The notes below the pieces were generated by a model. That model did no database searches and had not been told where the DNA came from. It worked only from the letters and a program-made list of their open reading frames with translations. This document shows, in pieces, positions 1-8,572 of a stretch of DNA of 64,000 nt. The stretch lies in the NCBI RefSeq assembly GCF_900103455.1, contig NZ_FNHI01000002.1, positions 372,001 to 436,000 on the forward strand, read 5' to 3'. The DNA is from Streptomyces wuyuanensis. Lineage in GTDB: Bacteria > Actinomycetota > Actinomycetes > Streptomycetales > Streptomycetaceae. The translations under genes were made by a program, and so were the position numbers. The first letter of the stretch is position 1. The number at the start of each line of letters is the position of its first letter.

Positions 1-1
1 C

Positions 2-2737
2 CCCTACGCCGACGGCCGCCCCGCCACCCGCTTCTCCCTGAGCGAGAACCGCCGCAGCGGCGGCCGCCTCCTCGATCTCGCGAACGGCCTCGCCGGGCCG
101 CTGCGCGCCCGCCACGAAGGCGTCGAGGCGCTCCGGCCCGCGCCCGGGGCGGAGCGCGACGGCTCCGTGCGGGTCGCGCTGCTGCCGACCCACGCCGAGG
201 AGATCGACTGGCTCGCGGACTCGATCGCGCATCTCGTCCGTACGGGCAAGGAACCGGGCGAGATCGCGGTGCTTTGCCGTACGGCGGGCGACTTCGCCGC
301 GATCCAGGGCGCGCTCGTCGCCCGGGACGTCCCCGTGGAGGTCGTCGGACTCTCCGGGCTGCTGCACCTGCCGGAGGTCGCCGACCTGGTCGCGGTCTGC
401 GAGGTCCTCCAGGACCCGGGCGCGAACGCCGCGCTCGTCCGGCTCCTCACCGGACCGCGCTGGCGCATCGGGGCCCGCGACCTGGCACTGCTCGGACGCC
501 GGGCCCGCCTGCTGGTGCACCGCGCCGGCGACGACGGGGCGGATGCCGACCAGCGGCTCGCCGCCGCGGTGGAAGGCACCGACCCGGCCGAGGTCGTCTC
601 GCTCGCCGATGCCCTCGACACCTTCCTGGAACAGTCGGGGCCGGACGACGGGCTGCCGTTCTCCGATGCGGCCCGGGTCCGCTTCGCCCGCCTCGCCACC
701 GAACTGCGCGACCTGCGGCGCTCCCTGGCCGACCCGCTGATGGACGTCCTCCACCGCGTCCTGGCCACCACCGGCCTGGACGTCGAACTCTCCGCATCGC
801 CGCACGCACTGGCCGCCCGCCGCCGCGAGACCCTCGCCGGCTTCCTCGACGTCGCGGCGTCCTTCGCCTCGCTCGACGGCGAGGCGACCCTGCTGGCCTT
901 CCTCGGTTTCCTGCGGACGGCCGAGCAGTACGAGAAGGGCCTCGACAACGCGCTGCCCGGCGGCGAGAACACGGTGAAGGTGCTCACCGCACACAAGTCC
1001 AAGGGACTGGAGTGGGACGTCGTCGCGGTCCCCGGCCTGGTCGCCGACCAGTTCCCCAGCACCCGTTCCCGTGAGTCCTGGACCTCCCAGGCCAAGGTGC
1101 TGCCCCACGCGCTGCGCGGCGACGCCGCCACCCTGCCCGGCATCACCACCTGGGACGCCAAGGGCCTCAAGGGCTTCAAGGAGGCGATGAAGGAGCATCA
1201 GCGCACGGAGGAACTCCGGCTGGGCTACGTGACGTTCACCCGCCCCCGCTCGCTGCTCCTCGGCTCCGCGCACTGGTGGGGCCCCACCCAGAAGCGCCGC
1301 CGCGGCCCGTCCGTGTTCCTGGAGGCGCTGTACGACCACTGCGCCGCGGGCTTCGGAGAGATCGAGGCATGGGCCGAGGAGCCGGAGGAGGACGCGGAGA
1401 ACCCGGTTCTCCACGCCGCGACGGCGGAGCAGGCGTGGCCGCTTCCGCTGGATCCCACGGCGACCGCGCGACGCCGCGCGGCCGCGGACACGGTGCTGGC
1501 CCATCTGTCGCTGATGACCGGCGACGGCGCCGTGACGGCACCCGTCGGGTCCGGAGCCGTGAGCGACGGCACGGGTCCCCGCCCCCACGACCGTGAGGAG
1601 GTCCCCTTCGACGGTGCCGCGCCGGCGGGAGCCGCCGGCTCCCTCCCCGACGCTCCGTCCGACGAGGACCTCTGGCCCGATGAGCTCACGGACCCCGACG
1701 ACGAACCGTGGCCGGACGAGTCGTGGCCCGACGAGGACCACGGCCCCGCCGGCCTCGTGCCCGGCGGGGACACCGCGCCCGCCTCCGGCGATCCCGCCCA
1801 CCGCGGCCCCGCGTCCGCCGACCCCGGGGTCGACGACCTCCCGTACGACGGGGCGGGTCCCGGTCCAAACGGCAGGGCGGGTGCCGGCCCGGCCACCCCC
1901 TCCGCGGCTCACCCCCGGCTGCCCGCCCAGCGCGCCGAGCCCCTCACCCCCGAGGACGCCCGGGTCATCGCCTCCTGGGACCGCGATCTCGAAGCGCTCA
2001 CCGGCGAGCTCCGGCGTGCCCGCGAAACCGTGCGCGAGGTTCCCCTGCCGGCGTCGCTGTCGGCGTCCCAGTTGCTGCGGCTCGCCGCCGACCCCGACGG
2101 CTTCGCGCGGGAGCTGGCACGCCCCATGCCCCGCCCGCCCCAGCGCGCCGCCCGCCGGGGAACCCGCTTCCACGCCTGGGTGGAGTCGCGCTTCGAGGAA
2201 CTGCCGCTGCCCATGCTCGGGCCCGACGAACTGCCGGGCGGCGACCCGGACGGCGCGGGCATCGAGGACGAGCGCGAGCTCGCCGCGCTCAAGGAGGCGT
2301 TCGAGCGCACGCCCTACGCGCGCCGTGTCCCGTACCGCCTGGAGGCTCCTGTCCAGGTCACCCTGGCGGGCAGGGTCGTCAGGGGCCGGATCGACGCCGT
2401 CTACCGCGACGAGGACACGGGGGCGTTCGAGATCGTGGACTGGAAGACCAGCCGCGGCCGCGACGCCGATCCGCTCCAGCTCGCCGTCTACCGTCTGGCC
2501 TGGGCCGAGCAGCACGGCCTCCCGCCGGAGTCGGTCGCCGCGGCGTTCGTCTACGTCCGCACCGGAGAGGTCGTCCGCCCCGGCGGGCTGCCCGGCAGGG
2601 CCGGCCTCGAGCGGATCCTCATGCAGGGTGACCTCTCGCCCGCCGGTCCTCCGCCCGCCGGTCCTCCGCCCGCCGGCACCGGACCCCGGCCCCTCCCCGA
2701 CCGGGCGGTCGGCGAGGCCGCTCCCGGCGCCGGATAG
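2..2737 (+). CDS. adnB: AdnB/RecB-type ATP-dependent helicase-nuclease, 5'-truncated by window edge
   Basis: The reading frame is open from base 2, so the N-terminus with the Walker A box lies upstream of the window; about 911 C-terminal residues are visible. Superfamily 1 helicase motifs are present: motif IV-like 'TRFSLSENRRSG' at the very start, motif V 'TAHKSKGLEWD' (near base 990) and motif VI 'VTFTRPR' (near 1230). The C-terminus carries a RecB/Cas4-type nuclease: RGTRFHAWVE, GRIDAVY, EIVDWKTS, then QLAVYRLAW, i.e. the H...D...D-W-K...Q-Y signature. This two-part layout is that of the actinobacterial AdnAB end-resection motor, which processes double-strand breaks. The dipeptidase gene that follows suggests the second subunit, AdnB; AdnA would be upstream. 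Odd feature: a roughly 130-residue Asp/Pro/Glu-rich, low-complexity linker (bases 1560-1950) between helicase and nuclease. The subunit assignment is inference. Confidence 0.85.
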   Translation, partial: PYADGRPATRFSLSENRRSGGRLLDLANGLAGPLRARHEGVEALRPAPGAERDGSVRVALLPTHAEEIDWLADSIAHLVRTGKEPGEIAVLCRTAGDFAAIQGALVARDVPVEVVGLSGLLHLPEVADLVAVCEVLQDPGANAALVRLLTGPRWRIGARDLALLGRRARLLVHRAGDDGADADQRLAAAVEGTDPAEVVSLADALDTFLEQSGPDDGLPFSDAARVRFARLATELRDLRRSLADPLMDVLHRVLATTGLDVELSASPHALAARRRETLAGFLDVAASFASLDGEATLLAFLGFLRTAEQYEKGLDNALPGGENTVKVLTAHKSKGLEWDVVAVPGLVADQFPSTRSRESWTSQAKVLPHALRGDAATLPGITTWDAKGLKGFKEAMKEHQRTEELRLGYVTFTRPRSLLLGSAHWWGPTQKRRRGPSVFLEALYDHCAAGFGEIEAWAEEPEEDAENPVLHAATAEQAWPLPLDPTATARRRAAADTVLAHLSLMTGDGAVTAPVGSGAVSDGTGPRPHDREEVPFDGAAPAGAAGSLPDAPSDEDLWPDELTDPDDEPWPDESWPDEDHGPAGLVPGGDTAPASGDPAHRGPASADPGVDDLPYDGAGPGPNGRAGAGPATPSAAHPRLPAQRAEPLTPEDARVIASWDRDLEALTGELRRARETVREVPLPASLSASQLLRLAADPDGFARELARPMPRPPQRAARRGTRFHAWVESRFEELPLPMLGPDELPGGDPDGAGIEDERELAALKEAFERTPYARRVPYRLEAPVQVTLAGRVVRGRIDAVYRDEDTGAFEIVDWKTSRGRDADPLQLAVYRLAWAEQHGLPPESVAAAFVYVRTGEVVRPGGLPGRAGLERILMQGDLSPAGPPPAGPPPAGTGPRPLPDRAVGEAAPGAG

Positions 2738-2747
2738 GCTCGAGGCC

Positions 2748-4169
2748 ATGAGCGACACCCCGGACAACGCCGTCCGTACGTACATAGCGGAGCACCGCGA
2801 CGCCTTCCTCGGCGACCTCGCGGAGTGGCTTCGCATCCCGTCCGTCTCCGCGCAGCCGGAGCACGACAAGGACGTACGGCGCAGTGCGGAGTGGCTGGCG
2901 GCGAAGCTCACGGAGACCGGCTTCCCGACCGCCGAGGTCTGGGAGGTCCAGCCGTCCGCGCCGGGCGCGGCACAGGGAGCACCGGCGGTCTTCGCCGAGT
3001 GGCCGTCCGCCGACCCGGACGCCCCCACGGTGCTCGTCTACGGGCACCACGACGTGCAGCCCGCCGCCCGCGAGGACGGCTGGGACACCGACCCGTTCGA
3101 ACCGGTCGTCAGGGGCGGCCGGATGTACGCCCGCGGCGCCGCCGACGACAAGGGCCAGGTGTTCTTCCACACTCTCGGTGTGCGCGCCCACCTCGCCGCC
3201 ACCGGCCGCACGAGCCCGGCCGTCAATCTCAAGCTCCTCGTCGAGGGCGAGGAGGAGTCCGGCTCGCCGCACTTCCGCGCCCTGGTCGAGCAGCGCCGGG
3301 ACCGGCTCGCCGCCGACGCCGTGATCGTCTCCGACACCGGCATGTGGTCGGAGACGACCCCCACCGTGTGCACCGGCATGCGCGGGCTCGCCGACTGCGA
3401 GATCGCGCTGTACGGACCGGACCAGGACATCCACTCCGGTTCCTTCGGCGGCGCCGTGCCCAACCCCGCCACCGTCGCCGCCCGGATCGTCGCGGCGCTC
3501 CACGACGACGACGAGCGGGTCGCCGTCCCCGGCTTCTACGACGGTGTCCGCGAGCTGACGGCGACCGAGCGCGAACTCCTCGCCGAGCTGCCGTTCGACG
3601 AGTCCGAGTGGCTGCGCACGGCCAGGTCGTACGGGACGCTCGGCGAGGCCGGCCACACCACTCTGGAGCGCATCTGGACCCGCCCGACCGCCGAGGTCAA
3701 CGGCATCGGCGGTGGCTACCAGGGGCCCGGAGGGAAGACGATCATCCCGTCCTCCGCCCTGCTGAAGCTCTCCTTCCGGCTGGTCGCGGGCCAGGACCCG
3801 GACCGGATCGAGGAAGCGGTCCGCGACTGGGTCGCCGCCCGGATCCCCGCGGGCATCCGCCACGAGATCACCTTCGGCGCGGCGACCCGGCCCTGCCTCA
3901 CGCCGCTGGACCACCCCGCCCTGCAGGCGCTCGCCGGGTCGATGAGCCGTGCCTTCGACGGGCAGAAGATCCGCTTCACGCGTGAGGGAGGGTCGGGGCC
4001 CGCCGCCGACCTCCAGGACGTGCTCGGTGCGCCCGTGCTCTTCCTGGGTGTCTCCGTGCCGTCGGACGGCTGGCACGCGCCCAACGAGAAGATCGAGCTG
4101 GACCTGCTGCTGAAGGGCGTCGAAACCGCCGCGTACCTGTGGGGCGACCTGGCCGGCGCCCTTCACTGA
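2748..4169 (+). CDS. M20 family dipeptidase / metallopeptidase
   Basis: A 473-residue M20-family zinc peptidase (dipeptidase/acetylornithine deacetylase-like fold). Metal-site motifs are clear: YGHHDVQP with its His and Asp, RGAADDKGQ with the bridging Asp, and VEGEEESGSPH with the catalytic Glu pair; a late 'WHAPNE' supplies the C-terminal His. The dimerisation ('lid') domain lies between the two metal-binding halves. It probably cleaves dipeptides in the cytoplasm; no signal peptide is visible. The ATG at 2748 follows the helicase stop by 10 nt, so the two are probably co-transcribed. Substrate specificity cannot be read from sequence. Confidence 0.9.
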   Translation: MSDTPDNAVRTYIAEHRDAFLGDLAEWLRIPSVSAQPEHDKDVRRSAEWLAAKLTETGFPTAEVWEVQPSAPGAAQGAPAVFAEWPSADPDAPTVLVYGHHDVQPAAREDGWDTDPFEPVVRGGRMYARGAADDKGQVFFHTLGVRAHLAATGRTSPAVNLKLLVEGEEESGSPHFRALVEQRRDRLAADAVIVSDTGMWSETTPTVCTGMRGLADCEIALYGPDQDIHSGSFGGAVPNPATVAARIVAALHDDDERVAVPGFYDGVRELTATERELLAELPFDESEWLRTARSYGTLGEAGHTTLERIWTRPTAEVNGIGGGYQGPGGKTIIPSSALLKLSFRLVAGQDPDRIEEAVRDWVAARIPAGIRHEITFGAATRPCLTPLDHPALQALAGSMSRAFDGQKIRFTREGGSGPAADLQDVLGAPVLFLGVSVPSDGWHAPNEKIELDLLLKGVETAAYLWGDLAGALH

Positions 4170-4224
4170 CAGACAACCGGTCATCCGCAGAGAACCGGTC
4201 AATCCGGGGGAGTGGGAAGCACCT

Positions 4225-5172
4225 GTGAGCACCTTCGATCACGTCGCCGACGGCCGTCCCATCGGCCTCACCGCGCCCAGCGGCATCGACCGCGCCGCAC
4301 ACCACCGACTCGACGAGGCCTGGCTGGCGGCGGCGTGGAGCCACCCGACGACCCGGGTGTTCGTCGTCTCCGGCGGTCAGGTGCTGATCGACGACACCCC
4401 CGACGGCCGCACCGAACTGGTGACGACCCCGGCCTTCGAGGCACCCCCGACCGAGACCCACCGGTACTTCCTCGGAACCGACGAGGGCGGCGTCAGCTAC
4501 TTCGCCCTGCAGAAGGACTCCCTCCCGGGCCGCATGGACCAGTCCGCCCGCCCCGCGGGGCTGCGCGAGGCCGGTCTGCTGCTGTCCCCCAGGGACGCGG
4601 GACTGATGGTGCACGCGGTCGCCCTGGAGAACTGGCAGCGGCTCCACCGCTTCTGCTCCCGCTGCGGTGAGCGGACCGTCATCGCCGCCGCCGGCCACAT
4701 CCGCCGCTGCCCGGCCTGCGGCGCCGAGCACTATCCGCGCACCGACCCCGCGGTGATCATGCTCGTCACGGACGAGGACGACCGCGCACTGCTCGGCCGC
4801 CAGGTCCACTGGCCGGAGGGCCGCTTCTCCACCCTCGCCGGCTTCGTCGAGCCCGGTGAGTCCATCGAGCAGTCGGTGGTCCGCGAGGTGTACGAGGAGG
4901 CCGGCGTGACCGTCGGCGAGGTCGAGTACGTCGCCAGCCAGCCGTGGCCCTTCCCCTACAGCCTGATGCTCGGCTTCATGGCCCGCGCCACCTCGTCCGA
5001 GATCTCCGTGGACGGCGAGGAGATCCACGAGGCCCGCTGGTTCTCCCGGGAGGACCTGCGCGCGGCCTTCGAGTCGGGGGAGGTCCTTCCCCCGTACGGG
5101 ATCTCGATCGCCTCCCGGCTGATCGAGCTCTGGTACGGGAAGCCCCTGCCGAAGCCGGGCTCCCCCGCCTGA
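4225..5172 (+). CDS. nudC: NAD(+) diphosphatase / RNA-deNADding Nudix hydrolase NudC
   Basis: A 315-residue protein with the three-part NudC architecture: a divergent N-terminal domain, a four-cysteine zinc ribbon (CSRCGE...CPACGAEHYPRTDP, residues about 150-180), and a C-terminal Nudix domain with the box GFVEPGESIEQSV-REVYEEAG. The family hydrolyses NAD(H) to NMN(H) and AMP and removes NAD caps from RNA 5' ends. An SQPWPFP motif after the Nudix box is typical of the NADH-pyrophosphatase subgroup. The start is GTG at 4225, preceded by a GGGGGAG stretch. A long perfect hairpin follows and separates it from the convergent mycoredoxin gene. Confidence 0.92.
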   Translation: MSTFDHVADGRPIGLTAPSGIDRAAHHRLDEAWLAAAWSHPTTRVFVVSGGQVLIDDTPDGRTELVTTPAFEAPPTETHRYFLGTDEGGVSYFALQKDSLPGRMDQSARPAGLREAGLLLSPRDAGLMVHAVALENWQRLHRFCSRCGERTVIAAAGHIRRCPACGAEHYPRTDPAVIMLVTDEDDRALLGRQVHWPEGRFSTLAGFVEPGESIEQSVVREVYEEAGVTVGEVEYVASQPWPFPYSLMLGFMARATSSEISVDGEEIHEARWFSREDLRAAFESGEVLPPYGISIASRLIELWYGKPLPKPGSPA

Positions 5173-5233
5173 GGCTCCGCATGCGTTCCGCGCCGACGGG
5201 CGCGGAACGCGTCCGCCGGACGCGCGCCGGGCA

Positions 5234-5278
5234 CGACGACGCCCCCTCCGGTGGTCTTCACCGGAGGGGGCGTCGTCG
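5234..5278. terminator. Bidirectional terminator hairpin between nudC and the mycoredoxin gene
   Basis: A perfect 20-bp inverted repeat (left arm 5234-5253, right arm 5259-5278) with a 5-nt loop sits between two convergent genes. There is no U-tract, as is usual for Streptomyces terminators. It should serve both strands. Confidence 0.85.
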
Positions 5279-5295
5279 GTGCCGGACCCGCCGCG

Positions 5296-5553
5296 TCAGA
5301 TCGCGAGGGCCCGCTTCACCTGCGCCAGGCTGGGGTTCGTCATGACGATGTCCTCGCCGCCGTTCGGCGGCACCACGAGGACGGTCGGAACGGTCTGGTT
5401 GCCGTCGTTCGCCTTCTCGACGAACGCGGCCGACTGCGGGTCCTCCTCGATGTTGATCTCGACGTACGAGATCCCCTCGCGGTCCAGCTGGCTCTTCAGC
5501 CGCCGGCAGTAGCCGCACCAGGTGGTGCTGTACATCGTCAGAGTTCCCTGCAT
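5296..5553 (-). CDS. Mycoredoxin / glutaredoxin-like thiol oxidoreductase
   Basis: An 85-residue thioredoxin-fold protein. The active site is W12-C13-G-Y-C16 close to the N-terminus, followed by the cis-proline motif TVPTVLV and a glycine-containing C-terminal segment, matching the mycoredoxin branch of glutaredoxins. These reduce mixed disulfides with mycothiol (S-mycothiolated proteins) in the actinobacterial cytosol. The start is ATG at 5553 with GAAGGA upstream. A near-ideal sigma-R promoter lies about 65-90 nt upstream of the start, so it is probably induced by thiol oxidation together with sigR (37.9 kb). It diverges from uvrD2. Confidence 0.9.
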   Translation of the reverse strand: MQGTLTMYSTTWCGYCRRLKSQLDREGISYVEINIEEDPQSAAFVEKANDGNQTVPTVLVVPPNGGEDIVMTNPSLAQVKRALAI

Positions 5554-5616
5554 GTCCTTCTCCCGCTCCTCTGGGCCGGTGGGGGTGGGGTGCCCCACGG
5601 GGGTTTCCGCGTGTTG

Positions 5617-5642
5617 AACGTACGGGGCCCGGCCGCCATTCC
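5617..5642 (-). promoter_or_regulatory. Sigma-R type promoter (GGAAT-N18-GTT) of the mycoredoxin gene
   Basis: On the minus strand GGAAT (5642-5638) is followed after exactly 18 nt by GTT (5619-5617), which is the published sigma-R consensus. The predicted transcript start near 5610 leaves a leader of roughly 57 nt with a good ribosome-binding site. The match is seen directly; use by sigma-R is inferred from the consensus and from the gene's redox function. Confidence 0.75.
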
Positions 5643-5679
5643 CGTACCGGTGCCACCGGTACGACCAAACCCGTCCCCC

Positions 5680-5688
5680 TGTGGACAA
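5680..5688 (-). promoter_or_regulatory. Perfect DnaA-box-like 9-mer
   Basis: TTGTCCACA on the minus strand, the preferred Streptomyces DnaA box, lies in the divergent mycoredoxin-uvrD2 intergenic region. It is a single copy, so it is not an origin; it could modulate uvrD2 or titrate DnaA, or be chance. Confidence 0.35.
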
Positions 5689-5727
5689 CCGTCCCGGTGA
5701 TCTCGCGGGACCTGGCAGCATGGCGGG

Positions 5728-7905
5728 GTGACAGCAGCAACGCACTCCTCCCTCTTCCCTCAGGTCCCCGAGTCCGCGGACGCGGTGCTCGACGGGCTCG
5801 ATCCCGAGCAGCGGGCGGTCGCGACCGCTCTGAGCGGTCCGGTGTGCGTCCTGGCCGGCGCCGGTACGGGCAAGACGCGGGCGATCACCCATCGCATCGC
5901 CTACGGAGTGCGTGCCGGGATACTCCAGCCGGCGAGTGTGCTGGCCGTCACCTTCACCAACCGTGCGGCGGGGGAGATGCGCGGCCGGCTGCGGCAGCTG
6001 GGCGCGGGCGGCGTACAGGCCCGCACGTTCCACTCGGCGGCGCTGCGGCAGCTCCAGTACTTCTGGCCGAAAGCCGTCGGCGGCGAGCTGCCGAGGCTGC
6101 TGGAGCGCAAGGTCCAGCTCGTCGCCGAGGCGGCCGCCCGCTGCCGTGTCCGGCTCGACCGCAATGAGCTCAGGGACGTGACCAGCGAGATCGAGTGGGC
6201 CAAGGTCACCCAGACCGTCCCCGCCGACTATCCCGCCGCCGTCGCCAAGTCCCTCAGGGACGCGCCTCGCGACCCCGCGGAGATCGGCCAGATCTATGCG
6301 CTGTACGAGCAGCTGAAGCGCGACCGCTCGGCGATCGACTTCGAGGACGTCCTGCTGCTCACGGTCGGGATCCTCCAGGACCGCCACGACATCGCCGACC
6401 AGATTCGCCGCCAGTACCAGCACTTCGTGGTGGACGAGTACCAGGACGTGTCGCCGCTCCAGCAGCGTCTGCTGGACCTGTGGCTCGGCGACCGGGACAG
6501 CCTGTGCGTCGTGGGCGACGCCAGCCAGACGATCTACTCCTTCACCGGTGCCACCCCGGACCATCTGCTGAACTTCCGCACCCGCCACCCCCAGGCGACG
6601 GTGGTCAAGCTCGTGCGCGACTACCGGTCGACGCCCCAGGTCGTCCATCTCGCCAACGGTCTGCTGGGACAGGCCCGCGGCCGCGCCGCCGAGCACCGGC
6701 TGGAACTGGTCTCCCAGCGCGACCCCGGCCCGGACCCGTCCTACACGGAGTACGCGGACGAACCCGCCGAGGCGGAGGGCACCGCCCGCCGGATCCGCGA
6801 CCTGATCGCCGCGGGCGTCCCGGCCGGCGAGATCGCCGTGCTGTTCCGGGTCAACGCCCAGTCCGAGGTCTACGAACAGGCCCTCGCCGACGCGGGCGTC
6901 CCCTACCAGTTGCGCGGCGCCGAGCGGTTCTTCGAGCGCGCGGAGGTCCGGGAGGCGGGCGTAGCCCTCCGCGGAGCGGCCCGCGCCGGCGGGAACGACT
7001 CCCTGCTGGACGACGCGGAGGACCTTCCCTCGCAGGTCAGGGCCGTGCTGTCCACCAAGGGCTGGACCACCGAGCCCCCCGCCGGCTCGGGTGCGGTGCG
7101 CGACCGCTGGGAGTCGCTGGCCGCCCTCGTCCGGCTGGCCGAGGACTTCGCCCGGGTCAGGCCCGAGGCCGGTCTCGCCGATCTCGTCGCTGAGCTGGAC
7201 GAGCGAGCCGCCGCCCAGCACGCCCCGACCGTCCAGGGCGTCACCCTGGCCTCGCTCCACTCGGCCAAGGGACTGGAGTGGGACGCCGTGTTCCTCGTCG
7301 GGCTCACCGAGGGCATGATGCCGATCACCTACGCCAAGACCGACGAGCAGGTCGAGGAGGAGCGCCGGCTGCTGTACGTCGGTGTCACCCGCGCCCGGCT
7401 CCACCTGTCGCTCTCCTGGGCCCTGTCCCGCTCGCCCGGCGGCCGTGCGTCCCGGCGCCCCACCCGCTTCCTGAACGGCCTCAGGCCCGGCTCCGCTGCC
7501 CCCGGTACCCGAACGGCCGGAGGCGCCGGAGGAATCGAGCGCGGCGCCGCCGGAGGCCGGCGGAAGCGTCGCGGCCCGGTGCTGTGCCGGGTGTGCGGCA
7601 AGACGCTCACCGACGCCGGCGAGATGAAACTGATGCGCTGTGAGGACTGCCCCTCCGACATGGACGAGGCGCTGTACGAGCGGCTGCGCGAGTGGCGCGC
7701 GGAGCAGGCCAGGGAGCTGGGCCAGCCGGCGTACTGCGTCTTCACCGACAAGACCCTCATGGCGATCGCCGAGGCCGTGCCCGGCAGCGAGGGCGAACTC
7801 GCCGGGATCTCGGGGGTGGGCGGACGCAAGCTGGACCGCTTCGGAGCCGATGTCCTGGCCATCTGCGCAGGCCAGGAGGTCGGTGGAGGCGAGGAGGGCG
7901 ACTGA
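5728..7905 (+). CDS. uvrD2: ATP-dependent DNA helicase UvrD2 (SF1 helicase with HRDC domain)
   Basis: A 725-residue superfamily 1A helicase. Walker A is AGAGTGKT at residues 43-50, Walker B-like VVDEYQDV follows near residue 233, then GDASQTIYSF, LHSAKGLEWDAVF and YVGVTRAR. The C-terminus holds a four-cysteine module (CRVCGKTL...MRCEDC) and an HRDC domain ending the protein. That tetracysteine plus HRDC arrangement is the hallmark of actinobacterial UvrD2, which unwinds 3'-tailed duplexes in DNA repair. The start is GTG at 5728. It is followed closely by the wblC promoter region with no strong terminator. Confidence 0.93.
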   Translation: MTAATHSSLFPQVPESADAVLDGLDPEQRAVATALSGPVCVLAGAGTGKTRAITHRIAYGVRAGILQPASVLAVTFTNRAAGEMRGRLRQLGAGGVQARTFHSAALRQLQYFWPKAVGGELPRLLERKVQLVAEAAARCRVRLDRNELRDVTSEIEWAKVTQTVPADYPAAVAKSLRDAPRDPAEIGQIYALYEQLKRDRSAIDFEDVLLLTVGILQDRHDIADQIRRQYQHFVVDEYQDVSPLQQRLLDLWLGDRDSLCVVGDASQTIYSFTGATPDHLLNFRTRHPQATVVKLVRDYRSTPQVVHLANGLLGQARGRAAEHRLELVSQRDPGPDPSYTEYADEPAEAEGTARRIRDLIAAGVPAGEIAVLFRVNAQSEVYEQALADAGVPYQLRGAERFFERAEVREAGVALRGAARAGGNDSLLDDAEDLPSQVRAVLSTKGWTTEPPAGSGAVRDRWESLAALVRLAEDFARVRPEAGLADLVAELDERAAAQHAPTVQGVTLASLHSAKGLEWDAVFLVGLTEGMMPITYAKTDEQVEEERRLLYVGVTRARLHLSLSWALSRSPGGRASRRPTRFLNGLRPGSAAPGTRTAGGAGGIERGAAGGRRKRRGPVLCRVCGKTLTDAGEMKLMRCEDCPSDMDEALYERLREWRAEQARELGQPAYCVFTDKTLMAIAEAVPGSEGELAGISGVGGRKLDRFGADVLAICAGQEVGGGEEGD

Positions 7906-7918
7906 TACAAACTCGTCG

Positions 7919-7958
7919 AGAAAATAGTTTGCGCGCGCGCCAGTCAGCCCCATAGGTT
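7919..7958 (+). promoter_or_regulatory. wblC promoter with AT-rich WhiB7-type element
   Basis: TTGCGC (7929-7934), an 18-nt spacer, and TAGGTT (7953-7958) form a HrdB-type promoter. Directly upstream is GAGAAAATAGT, an AT-rich island in otherwise very GC-rich DNA. In WhiB7/WblC-regulated promoters an AT-rich patch just upstream of -35 is where the AT-hook contacts DNA, so this fits autoregulation by WblC. The elements are seen; autoregulation is family knowledge applied by inference. Confidence 0.7.
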
Positions 7959-8070
7959 CTTAACCACGGGAACGGCGGCTTCTCCGAAGCCCTGTTGCCG
8001 TGCTGTACTTATCCGAATACGCGTGATCGGCCCCGGCCGGTCCCCGAGACGCCGAGAGGAGGCGATTCCA

Positions 8071-8403
8071 GTGATCAGCATCAACACCAGCTTCATCCGC
8101 ACCACCGTCAAAATGACCGATCGCTCGGTCGTCTCCGCCTGCTCGCTCGGCCTCTCCGGTTCGGCGTTCATTGGCACCGGTCTGTCCGGCCTCGCGGCCG
8201 GCCGTCCGGTCGCCCCCGGCGCGGGTCTGCCCGTCCGGGAGCGCAATGAGCGACCGACCAAGGCACTGGAAGCAGGAGTAGTGGCGGCAGAGGCCAAGGC
8301 CTATGCCCTCGCGGCGGCCAGTGCCGGAACCAAGCAGCAGACGACGCAGCACCACACGATGTGGGCCTTCCGTGGGCTCGAACCCTGGAGTGATCCAGCC
8401 TGA
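8071..8403 (+). CDS. wblC upstream open reading frame (leader, about 110 aa)
   Basis: A GTG-initiated frame of about 110 codons preceded by a strong GAGGAGG site ends 24 nt before the attenuator stem. The encoded peptide resembles no enzyme; it is Ala/Gly-rich in the middle and ends with HHTMWAFRGLEPWSDPA. Its position matches the regulatory uORF described upstream of wblC/whiB7, whose translation state controls downstream termination: ribosome slowing by antibiotics allows read-through. Small hairpins overlap its 3' end (8385-8398 and 8399-8415), giving alternative pairing partners. It could also produce a real protein, but control is the likelier role. Confidence 0.6.
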   Translation: MISINTSFIRTTVKMTDRSVVSACSLGLSGSAFIGTGLSGLAAGRPVAPGAGLPVRERNERPTKALEAGVVAAEAKAYALAAASAGTKQQTTQHHTMWAFRGLEPWSDPA

Positions 8404-8427
8404 TCCAGGATCAGGCCGGCGCCTTCA

Positions 8428-8469
8428 GGGCCGCGGAACCCCACCCGGGATCCGCGGCCCTTCTGTTTT
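8428..8469 (+). terminator. Rho-independent attenuator in the wblC leader
   Basis: A 10-bp perfect stem (GGGCCGCGGA 8428-8437 with TCCGCGGCCC 8451-8460) is followed at once by TTCTGTTTT (8461-8469). A U-tract this clear is rare in this genome and marks an intrinsic terminator. It lies between the uORF stop and the wblC start, so it must be bypassed for wblC to be expressed. Confidence 0.88.
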
Positions 8470-8572
8470 CCCCGATGAGGAAACAGAGCGAAGGGGCCTC
8501 GGGACCAGCAAGACCCGGTACCAGCCGAAGCCCGGTCCACAGACCGGACGAACAGACGAGGAAAACACCACC

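Noticed and set aside
2619..4232. 537-residue minus-strand frame over the dipeptidase gene
   Set aside because: Shadow of the M20 gene; composition is Gly/Val/Arg-biased with no family motif.
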